Origin: Bacteroidales bacterium
GTDB taxonomy: Bacteria; Bacteroidota; Bacteroidia; Bacteroidales; VadinHA17
Reading direction: 5' to 3'
NCBI GenBank assembly: GCA_003518245.1
Contig: DOZA01000293.1
Span: forward strand, 1-5,437
Length of the DNA stretch: 5,437 nucleotides
A program made the translations under genes and the position numbers. Positions within the stretch are counted from its first letter, which is position 1. Each line of letters begins with the position of its first letter. Positions 1 through 5,437 of the stretch are shown here, one piece after another. Below the pieces are notes generated by a model. That model had not been told where the DNA came from and made no database searches. It saw only the letters and a program-made list of their open reading frames with translations.

Positions 1-527
1 TGGCAACTCAAAATCCAGTAGAACAAGAAGGAACTTACCCGCTTCCTGAAGCTCAAGTGGATCGATTCATGTTAAAAACAATTATCGATTATCCAAAAAT
101 TGAAGACGAACAGCATATTGTTCGAGCCAATTTGAAAGGTGCGTTTGAAAAAATTAAACCGGTTGTAACGGTCAAACAAATTTTGAGTGCTCAAGCCGCA
201 GTGAGAGAGGTTTATATGGATGAAAAAATTGAGAACTATATCCTTGACATTGTTTTTGCCACCAGGTACCCTGAAGAACAAGACCTTGGAAAATATAAAA
301 ATATGATATCATACGGAGCATCACCCAGGGCAAGCATAAATCTTGCGCTGGCTTCAAAAGCATATGCCTTCATCAGGAGACGGGGCTATGTAATACCCGA
401 GGATGTGCGTGCAGTATGCCCTGATGTTCTGAGACACAGGATAGGCCTTACTTATGAAGCAGAGGCAGAAAATATAGTACAGGAAGATATTATAAAAGAT
501 ATACTGGATACTGTAGAAGTACCGTAA
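1..527 (+). CDS. moxR: MoxR family AAA+ ATPase, C-terminal half (5' end outside window)
   Basis: MoxR proteins are cytosolic AAA+ ATPases thought to act as chaperones for VWA-domain partners encoded next to them. The reading frame is open from base 3 and gives 174 residues, roughly half of the usual 320-330, so the Walker A and Walker B motifs lie upstream. Visible landmarks are the sensor 1 segment ATQNP (bases 3-17), followed by the MoxR signature EQEGTYPLPEAQ and then DRF, whose Arg (bases 63-65) is the expected arginine finger. The sensor 2 motif GASPRA is at bases 315-332, and the alpha-helical lid follows up to the TAA stop. An internal GTG at base 57 could be read as a start, but the family signature continues in frame before it, so the gene begins outside the window. 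The next gene starts 7 nt after the stop. Oddity: none of the nine Ile codons before about base 250 is ATA, while seven of the nine after it are. Family assignment is very secure. Confidence 0.96.
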   Translation, partial: ATQNPVEQEGTYPLPEAQVDRFMLKTIIDYPKIEDEQHIVRANLKGAFEKIKPVVTVKQILSAQAAVREVYMDEKIENYILDIVFATRYPEEQDLGKYKNMISYGASPRASINLALASKAYAFIRRRGYVIPEDVRAVCPDVLRHRIGLTYEAEAENIVQEDIIKDILDTVEVP

Positions 528-534
528 ATTAACT

Positions 535-951
535 ATGAAAACCATATATATTCAAGTAGTACTTATCCTTTTGACAGTCAGTCTTACAGCTCAGAATATG
601 ATTGGGTATAAGCCTGATAAGATAGAGAAGTATATAAGAAATAACTATAAATACCTGGTAAAGGAGAGTAATAGCAGAAATGAGTATTATAAATATCTCA
701 AATATACGGATGGTGTAGCAGGGATGACAACTGTATATTTTTTCCTGTCTGAAAATAATAAATGCAGCAGGGTTAAGAGTATGTATGTGCACAGTCTCAA
801 AGATGAAGTGATTGAGGAGTTGGATAGCCTTTATACAAGGAAAGGGCCCAATTTATGGACTGACAGGAATAAAAGGATAGATGCAGTAATTAAACTGGTT
901 AACGAAGAATGGTTTTTTACAGTGACAATTGAACCTGAACGAAAGGAATAA
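535..951 (+). CDS. Small predicted secreted/periplasmic protein, unrecognised
   Basis: I do not recognise this 138-residue protein. It starts with a clear Sec signal peptide: Lys2, a hydrophobic stretch at about residues 4-18, and a likely cleavage after TAQ (residue 20), a common Bacteroidota pattern. The mature part is about 118 residues, rich in Tyr, Lys and Asn, with the segments GYKPDKIEKYIRNNY (24-38) and YYKYLKYTDG (51-60). A strand-like stretch TTVYFFLSENNKC follows, with the only Cys at residue 77. The C-terminus, from about residue 85, looks like helix, turn, then strand (EWFFTVTIEPE). There is no Cys at the signal cleavage site, so it is not a lipoprotein, and there is no second membrane segment. 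It sits 7 nt after moxR and 3 nt before the DUF58 gene, so it is almost certainly co-transcribed with them. The ATG has no Shine-Dalgarno sequence, as is usual in this phylum. A periplasmic partner of the Bat complex is possible by context only. Confidence 0.85.
   Translation: MKTIYIQVVLILLTVSLTAQNMIGYKPDKIEKYIRNNYKYLVKESNSRNEYYKYLKYTDGVAGMTTVYFFLSENNKCSRVKSMYVHSLKDEVIEELDSLYTRKGPNLWTDRNKRIDAVIKLVNEEWFFTVTIEPERKE
942..947 (+). promoter_or_regulatory. Candidate ribosome binding site before the GTG start of the DUF58 gene
   Basis: AAAGGA ends 7 nt before the GTG at base 955, inside the last codons of the preceding gene. The spacing fits a weak Shine-Dalgarno element and supports the GTG start. 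It may be chance, because the sequence is purine-rich coding DNA. Confidence 0.35.
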
Positions 952-954
952 ACT

Positions 955-1821
955 GTGGAAGCAACAGAACTGTTAAAAAAAGTAAGGAAGATAGAAATAA
1001 AAACACGCGGCCTTACACGTCAGATATTCGCTGGTGAATACCATAGTGCTTTTAAAGGAAGGGGAATCTCTTTCAGTGAAGTAAGGGAGTACCAATATGG
1101 CGATGATATTCGATCTATTGACTGGAATGTTACCGCAAGGTTTAACCATCCCTATGTGAAGGTGTTTGAAGAGGAAAGAGAATTGACTGTTATGCTCCTT
1201 GTTGATGTTTCAGGATCAGGAAACTTCGGTACCAGGGGTTCATACAAAAGGGAGCAGATAACAGAAATTGCAGCTCTGCTGGCTTTCTCAGCCATAAATA
1301 ATAATGATAAGATAGGAGTGATCTTTTTCTCCGACAGGGTGGAGAAATTCATCAGCCCGCAGAAAGGAAGAAAACATATACTGAGGATAATCAGGGAATT
1401 ACTCAATTTTGACCCCGAAAGTACAAAAACCAGCCTTGGTGAGCCACTCAGGTATCTTACTAATGCTTTGAAGAAAAGGTGTACTGCATTTGTTATTTCT
1501 GATTTTATTGCACAGGATTTTGAGCGATCCTTACAGATTGCTTCAAACAAACATGATATAGTGGCCCTAAGAATAAATGATATAATGGAAAGAAAGCTTC
1601 CCAATATAGGCCTTCTTTATCTTAATGACCCTGAATCGGGTGATAGTAGATGGGTAGACACCTCACTTAAATCTGTAAGGCAACAGTTCAGGGATAACTG
1701 GTTAATCGAAAGGGAGAGACTGAATGATATTTTTACCCGCTGTGGCGTTGATAATGTTACCATCTTCACAGGAGAAGATTATGTAAAACCTCTTATTAAC
1801 CTGTTTAAGAAAAGGTCATGA
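955..1821 (+). CDS. DUF58 domain protein with VWA fold (MoxR-associated)
   Basis: This 288-residue soluble protein belongs to the DUF58 family, which is regularly encoded beside moxR and is thought to be a MoxR partner. No signal peptide or membrane segment is seen, so it should be cytosolic. The N-terminal part carries the conserved Bacteroidota block TRGLTRQIFAGEYHSAFKGRG (from residue 17) and the DUF58 signature YGDDIRSIDWNVTAR (48-62). The VWA fold follows, with the MIDAS motif DVSGS at 84-88, a Thr in the TKTSLGEPL loop (about 157-159), and the third MIDAS Asp in ISDF (Asp183). All metal-binding positions therefore look intact. The start is GTG: the following METTELL-like N-terminus is what I expect for this family, and there is no nearby in-frame ATG. 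The length is normal for the Bacteroidota form. It begins 3 nt after the secreted protein gene, and its TGA stop overlaps the next ATG (ATGA), which suggests translational coupling. Confidence 0.95.
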   Translation: MEATELLKKVRKIEIKTRGLTRQIFAGEYHSAFKGRGISFSEVREYQYGDDIRSIDWNVTARFNHPYVKVFEEERELTVMLLVDVSGSGNFGTRGSYKREQITEIAALLAFSAINNNDKIGVIFFSDRVEKFISPQKGRKHILRIIRELLNFDPESTKTSLGEPLRYLTNALKKRCTAFVISDFIAQDFERSLQIASNKHDIVALRINDIMERKLPNIGLLYLNDPESGDSRWVDTSLKSVRQQFRDNWLIERERLNDIFTRCGVDNVTIFTGEDYVKPLINLFKKRS

Positions 1822-2810
1822 GGAGTAAGTTGATATTGATAATATTATCTTTATTAATGGGCCTGATTGCACAGGCACAGGATGTGGTAGTTAAGACGGA
1901 AATAGATTCATCGGAAATTTACATTGGAGATCATACAGAATATACTGTAACCATAAAACAGCCTTCTGATATAAGTCTTAAGATACCTGAATATAAAGAT
2001 ACTCTTACAGGAGGTATTGAAATAATATCCCAGACTGTAATTGATACATTATCAGAAGAATCAGGAGAGCTGGTACTGAAAAAGAAATATACAGTCACTG
2101 CCTTTGACAGTGGTTATTACCATATACCTCCATATTACCTGGAATATGAAACCGGGCAGGGGAAAAAACGATACTACAGTGATTATGTACTACTGAAGGT
2201 AAAAAGAGTAGATATTACTCCTCCTGATTCAACTGATGTTATTTTTGATATCATAGGCCCCGGTAAAATAGGATATAGTGTTGGCGAAATATTGCCATGG
2301 GTATTGCTTGTAATGTTCATTACAATAGTTTCCTGGTTATTATATAAGTATTTGCCACGAAGAAGAAAGAAAGAAGAAGTGGAGGGACCGCCAATACCAT
2401 CAGAACCTATTCATATTTTTATTTTCAGGGAGCTTGATAAACTTGAAAAGAAAAAGCTTTGGCAGAATGGAAAAATAAAAGAGTACTATTCGGAACTTAC
2501 CGGTATATTAAGATATTATATTGAAATCCGATACAGTATAAGAGCTCTTGAAATGACCTCTGAAGAAATTCTGGAGGGTATGCTTAAAGAACAACTTGAT
2601 GATGAGCTTATTAAAATATTGCGAAATTTATTACAGAATGCTGACCTTTCAAAGTTTGCAAAGTATAAACATGATACTGAAACCAATGAGTCAGTTATGG
2701 CAGATACGAGGCATTTTGTAAAGTTAACTTACCAGGAGTTTGAAACCAGAGAGGCAGTGAATACCGGTGATGAGGTAAACAGTGATAAAAAGGAGGTAAG
2801 CGATGAATAA
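1818..2810 (+). CDS. Membrane-anchored BatD-like / DUF4381-like Bat operon protein
   Basis: This 330-residue protein is in the position between DUF58 and batA that Bacteroidota Bat operons usually fill with a protein of this build. The likely order is: signal peptide at 1-21 ending AQAQ; an exported domain at about 22-150 of beta strands, with the opening VKTEIDSSEIYIGDHTEYTV resembling the Ig-like repeats of BatD proteins; one transmembrane helix at about 158-177; the basic stop-transfer segment PRRRKKEE (180-187); and a cytosolic helical domain at about 195-310 containing YYSELTGILRYYIEIRYSIRA and MTSEEIL. That last part resembles DUF4381 proteins. The C-terminal 20 residues are charged and probably disordered. 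It overlaps the DUF58 gene by 4 nt and batA by 8 nt. It is not the classical batD, which normally lies after batC, so no symbol is given. The topology would let it link periplasmic parts to DUF58 or MoxR in the cytosol; that is inference. The family match is by eye. Confidence 0.85.
   Translation: MRSKLILIILSLLMGLIAQAQDVVVKTEIDSSEIYIGDHTEYTVTIKQPSDISLKIPEYKDTLTGGIEIISQTVIDTLSEESGELVLKKKYTVTAFDSGYYHIPPYYLEYETGQGKKRYYSDYVLLKVKRVDITPPDSTDVIFDIIGPGKIGYSVGEILPWVLLVMFITIVSWLLYKYLPRRRKKEEVEGPPIPSEPIHIFIFRELDKLEKKKLWQNGKIKEYYSELTGILRYYIEIRYSIRALEMTSEEILEGMLKEQLDDELIKILRNLLQNADLSKFAKYKHDTETNESVMADTRHFVKLTYQEFETREAVNTGDEVNSDKKEVSDE
2791..2796 (+). promoter_or_regulatory. Strong Shine-Dalgarno sequence for batA
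   Basis: A full AGGAGG, extended to AAAAGGAGGT, ends 6 nt before the batA ATG at 2803 and lies within the final codons (Lys-Glu-Val) of the upstream gene. None of the other starts in this window has anything comparable. Genes in Bacteroidota rarely carry Shine-Dalgarno sequences, so this one stands out. It fixes the batA start. Confidence 0.7.
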
Positions 2811-3795
2811 TATATCTTTTGCCAACCCTATATATCTCTGGCTGCTGCTATTAATACCTGCATTCATAGCTTTTTATATTTTTAGGCAGCATAAAACTGC
2901 TCCGGCTTTCACTTTCAGCTCAATAAATAAGTTCGGTGAGAAATCAAATTCTGTACGTATCTTTCTCCGTCATATATTATTTGCTTTTAGAATGATAATC
3001 ATTGCATTGCTGATTATAATTATTGCACGCCCCCAGTCAACAGATTATTGGGAAGATGTATCGACTGAAGGTATTGATATTGTCCTGGCAATGGATATAA
3101 GTAGCAGTATGCTGGCACGTGATTTTAAGCCTGACAGGCTTGAGGCTTCAAAGAATGTTGCTACAGAATTTATAAGTGGGAGGCCTTATGACAGGATGGG
3201 ACTTGTGATATTCAGTGGTGAAAGTTTCACTCAATGTCCCCTGACTACTGACCATGCAGTGATGATAAACCTTATGAGGGAAATGCAGTCAGGTATGATT
3301 GAGGATGGCACAGCCATTGGACTGGGACTGGCCACGGCTGTTAACAGGATAAAAGATTCGGATGCTAAAAGTAAAGTAATTATCCTGCTTACTGATGGTG
3401 TCAATAACAGGGGTGAGATTGCACCTGTTACTGCTGCTGAGATTGCTAAAACACTGGGAATAAGGGTTTATACCATAGGTGTAGGCAGCAGGGGTATGGC
3501 CCCTTACCCGGTACAGACAGTTGCGGGTCTGCGATACAGGAACATGCAGGTAGAAATTGATGAAAAGGTGCTGCAGAAAATAGCAGATATGACAGGAGGT
3601 CAGTATTTCAGAGCTACTGATAATGAGAGCCTGAACAAGATATATGAAGAAATTGACACAATGGAGAAGTCGAAAATAAATGTGCAGGAATTCAGCAGGA
3701 AAAGAGAAGAGTATATGCCCCTTGCTATTATACTCTCAGCCTTCTTATTAATCGAGATGCTTCTAAGGTATACTGTTTTAAGAAAATTTATTTAA
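2803..3795 (+). CDS. batA: BatA, membrane-anchored VWA domain protein
   Basis: BatA is an inner-membrane VWA protein of the Bacteroides aerotolerance system; its molecular role is unproven. The 330 residues are full length for the family. Two N-terminal membrane helices are seen at about 9-28 and 57-76, the second followed by the family hallmark ARPQ (75-78). The VWA domain covers about 90-285, with MIDAS DISSS at 98-102, Thr170 in DGTAIG, and Asp198 in LLTDG, so metal binding should be intact. A C-terminal membrane helix at about 305-323 closes the protein. This predicts the VWA domain on one face of the membrane between helices two and three. The conserved FANPIYLWLLL N-terminus supports the ATG chosen, and a strong AGGAGG precedes it. 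It overlaps the upstream gene by 8 nt and is followed after 6 nt by its paralogue batB. Confidence 0.95.
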   Translation: MNNISFANPIYLWLLLLIPAFIAFYIFRQHKTAPAFTFSSINKFGEKSNSVRIFLRHILFAFRMIIIALLIIIIARPQSTDYWEDVSTEGIDIVLAMDISSSMLARDFKPDRLEASKNVATEFISGRPYDRMGLVIFSGESFTQCPLTTDHAVMINLMREMQSGMIEDGTAIGLGLATAVNRIKDSDAKSKVIILLTDGVNNRGEIAPVTAAEIAKTLGIRVYTIGVGSRGMAPYPVQTVAGLRYRNMQVEIDEKVLQKIADMTGGQYFRATDNESLNKIYEEIDTMEKSKINVQEFSRKREEYMPLAIILSAFLLIEMLLRYTVLRKFI

Positions 3796-3801
3796 GAAAA
3801 T

Positions 3802-4842
3802 ATGCAACTGTTCAAATTTCATAATCCCGAATACCTGTACCTGTTGATATTAATACCGGTACTTATTCTTATTATGGCAGTAAACAACAGGATCTCAAGA
3901 AAAAAAATAAGGGCAGCAGGAGAACAGCATTTAATAAAAAGCCTGATACCTGAATTCTCTTTCTTTAGAAGAAATCTCAAATTCTTTTTCCAGTTGCTGG
4001 CCTTCATATTAATGATTATTGTATTAGCCCGCCCACAGTTTGGTTCTAAGCTTGAAGAGGTTAAAAGAGAAGGAGTGGAGGTAATAATTGCTCTTGATGT
4101 AAGCAATTCAATGTTGGCTGAAGATATTCAACCTAACAGGCTGGAACGTGCGAAACAGGCAATATCAAGCCTTGTTGAAAGGCTACAGGATGATAAAATA
4201 GGATTAATAGTCTTTGCCGGCGATGCATATACACAAATACCTGTTACAACAGATTATGTATCAGCAAAAATGTTCCTTTCTTCTATCAGTCCGGGGATAG
4301 TACCCAAACAAGGCACCTCACTGTCATCAGCCATAAACCTTGGTATGAGCTCTTTCAGCCCTGCTGTTGATGAAAGCAAGGCATTAATAATCATTACAGA
4401 TGGAGAAAATCATGAGGATGATCCTGTCCCTATGGCAGAACAGGCAGCGGAAAAAGATATAGTAATACATACTATTGGAATAGGCTCAAGCTCAGGTGTG
4501 CCTGTACCGGTAATAAATAATGGGAAAAGGAACTATCTTAAAGATAATGAAGGTAATACAGTAATTACAAAACTTGACCAGGATATTCTTAAAAAGATTG
4601 CTTTTGCAAGTGGCGGGAAATACGTCAAGGCGAGTAACACAAATATTGGTCTGAATACAATATTTAACGAAATTAGCAGTATGAAAAAGCAGGAACTTGA
4701 AGGAACAGTGTATACCGAATATGATGAACAGTTCCAGATTTTTGCTGCCATGGCTCTATTTTTACTGCTTCTTGATGTAATTATTATGGAACGCAGAAAC
4801 AGAAAACTTAGAAAAATTAGACTGTATGATATCGGGGTATAA
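3802..4842 (+). CDS. batB: BatB, membrane-anchored VWA domain protein
   Basis: BatB is a paralogue of the preceding BatA with the same layout: membrane helices at about 11-28 and 60-76, the hallmark ARPQF (76-80), a VWA domain over about 92-293, and a last helix at about 311-328. It ends in a basic cytosolic-looking tail (RRNRKLRKIR). The MIDAS is complete: DVSNS 99-103, Thr172 in QGTSLS, and Asp200 in IITDGENH. TDGENH is the form typical of BatB, whereas BatA here has TDGVNN, which separates the two. The 346-residue length is normal. After the VWA core both proteins share an insertion ending near a conserved SGGKY / TGGQY strand. The gene starts 6 nt after batA in an A-rich leader without a Shine-Dalgarno sequence, and its last 17 nt overlap the start of batC. 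BatA and BatB probably work together in one membrane complex; that is inferred from their constant pairing. Confidence 0.95.
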   Translation: MQLFKFHNPEYLYLLILIPVLILIMAVNNRISRKKIRAAGEQHLIKSLIPEFSFFRRNLKFFFQLLAFILMIIVLARPQFGSKLEEVKREGVEVIIALDVSNSMLAEDIQPNRLERAKQAISSLVERLQDDKIGLIVFAGDAYTQIPVTTDYVSAKMFLSSISPGIVPKQGTSLSSAINLGMSSFSPAVDESKALIIITDGENHEDDPVPMAEQAAEKDIVIHTIGIGSSSGVPVPVINNGKRNYLKDNEGNTVITKLDQDILKKIAFASGGKYVKASNTNIGLNTIFNEISSMKKQELEGTVYTEYDEQFQIFAAMALFLLLLDVIIMERRNRKLRKIRLYDIGV

Positions 4843-5437
4843 TTCATTTATCAGGAATATATTTATAATAGCACTTGCTTTTATAACCCTTACTCCTGTT
4901 GCCGGTCAGAAAGAAAAGAAATATACAAGACAGGGAAACAAAAATTATTCAGAGAATAGTTTTGAAGACTCAGAGATGTTGTACCGCAGGGCTATTGATA
5001 TTGATCCGGCATTTAATAAAGCGATATTTAACCTTGGTGATGCTCTTTATAAACAGGAAAAATATGATGAAGCTGTAAATAATTTCCGGCAGCTGTCCGA
5101 AAAGGGACTTGAAAAAGAAAAACTCTCAGGATCGTTCTATAATATGGGTAATTCTTTACTTAAATCAGGGAAGATAGAAGAGAGTATTGAAGCTTATAAA
5201 AATGCACTGAGAAATGACCCCGGTAATATGGAAGCCAAGTTTAACCTTGCATATGCACAGGATCTTCTTGAACAACAACAAAAACAACAACAACAGCAAC
5301 AGGATAAAGATCAACAACAGGAAAAGAACCACGACCAGCAAAAGGATCAGAACAAGAGTGATAATAAGAATAATAAACAGGAGAATGATCAGCAACAGCA
5401 GGAGCAACAAGACCATGACAGGAATAACAATAAGGAG
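4826..5437 (+). CDS. batC: BatC, TPR repeat protein (3' end outside window)
   Basis: The frame is open from ATG 4826 to the edge, giving 204 residues with no stop. The N-terminus looks like a signal peptide: MISGYNSFIR as a basic-ended n-region, a hydrophobic core at 11-26, and likely cleavage near VAGQ (25-28), so the protein should be periplasmic. TPR-like helices follow: a degenerate unit at about 30-61, units at about 63-95 (FNLGDALYKQEKYDEAVNNF) and 102-134 (FYNMGNSLLKSGKIEESIEAY), and a final half-unit at 135-148. From residue 150 the protein becomes a Gln/Asn/Asp/Lys-rich low-complexity tail to the window end; a charged tail of this sort is common in BatC. TPRs bind proteins, so it probably scaffolds the Bat complex. 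The start overlaps batB by 17 nt; no other ATG or GTG precedes the hydrophobic core, so this start is favoured, although a start within the overlap is hard to prove by eye. Confidence 0.92.
   Translation, partial: MISGYNSFIRNIFIIALAFITLTPVAGQKEKKYTRQGNKNYSENSFEDSEMLYRRAIDIDPAFNKAIFNLGDALYKQEKYDEAVNNFRQLSEKGLEKEKLSGSFYNMGNSLLKSGKIEESIEAYKNALRNDPGNMEAKFNLAYAQDLLEQQQKQQQQQQDKDQQQEKNHDQQKDQNKSDNKNNKQENDQQQQEQQDHDRNNNKE
5273..5437 (+). repeat. CAA/CAG-rich low-complexity tract encoding the Gln-rich tail of BatC
   Basis: From codon 150 of batC onward the DNA is dominated by CAA and CAG with interspersed GAT, AAT, AAC and AAG codons. The densest part is at 5273-5305, with ten Gln codons and a single Lys codon in a row. 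CAA and CAG are mixed, which breaks the tract into short pure runs. It is coding, not an array of direct repeats with spacers. It continues to the window edge. Confidence 0.8.

Noticed and set aside
57..527. Reading moxR as a short 156-residue gene starting at GTG 57.
   Set aside because: The MoxR signature with sensor 1 reads in frame from base 3 without a stop, so this is an internal codon of a gene cut by the window edge.
528..534. Possible promoter or terminator between moxR and the small secreted protein gene.
   Set aside because: The gap is only 7 nt and shows no hairpin. The longest gap anywhere in the window is 7 nt, so there is no room for such elements outside coding sequence.
1152..1604. 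150-codon reverse-strand open frame inside the DUF58 gene.
   Set aside because: It lies wholly opposite strongly conserved DUF58/VWA motifs and shows no recognisable domain; it is a shadow frame.
1..4842. A MoxR-VWA conflict or defence (ternary ATPase/VWA) system.
   Set aside because: The order MoxR, DUF58, BatD-like, BatA, BatB, BatC with their membrane layout is that of a housekeeping-type Bat operon; no effector, nuclease, toxin or mobile element gene is present.
5165..5416. Reverse-strand open frame with very long Leu/Ile/Val/Phe runs, resembling a membrane protein.
   Set aside because: It is the complement of the CAA/CAG-rich batC tail, which reads as hydrophobic codons on the other strand. 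The + frame has a clear TPR protein continuing through it.
5273..5437. CRISPR-like or tandem repeat array suggested by the repeated CAA/CAG triplets.
   Set aside because: There is no repeat-spacer structure. The triplets stay in the batC frame and encode a Gln-rich tail.

Overview
The window is an almost gap-free, single-strand piece of a Bacteroidota-type Bat ("Bacteroides aerotolerance") operon. Reading left to right it holds: the C-terminal half of a MoxR AAA+ ATPase; a small predicted secreted protein I do not recognise; a cytoplasmic DUF58 protein with a von Willebrand A (VWA) fold; a membrane-anchored protein with a BatD-like exported domain and a DUF4381-like cytosolic helical domain; the paralogous membrane VWA proteins BatA and BatB; and the N-terminal part of the TPR protein BatC, which runs off the right edge.

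The phylum is suggested by the gene order, by low GC with heavy ATA and AGA/AGG codon use, by signal peptides ending in -AQ, and by starts that mostly lack a Shine-Dalgarno sequence. The genus cannot be told from the sequence.

All seven genes are on the + strand. Junctions run from 3 to 7 nt gaps to 4, 8 and 17 nt overlaps, so one polycistronic transcript is expected. No promoter, terminator, RNA gene, mobile element or CRISPR array is visible. The operon's promoter must lie before base 1 and its end (batC remainder, probably batD and others) after base 5437.

Inferred working model: MoxR acts as an ATP-driven chaperone on the VWA proteins. DUF58 sits on the cytosolic side. BatA and BatB present their VWA domains between membrane segments. 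The BatD-like protein and BatC supply periplasmic scaffolding. All three VWA domains keep an intact metal-ion-dependent adhesion site (MIDAS), so metal-dependent protein binding is probably retained. The true biochemical function of Bat systems is unsettled; the aerotolerance name comes from Bacteroides fragilis.

This is a known type of system rather than a new one. The points most worth a second look are an abrupt isoleucine codon change inside the moxR fragment (possible recombination or assembly join), the unrecognised secreted protein between moxR and DUF58, and a perfect Shine-Dalgarno sequence before batA in a phylum that rarely uses one.
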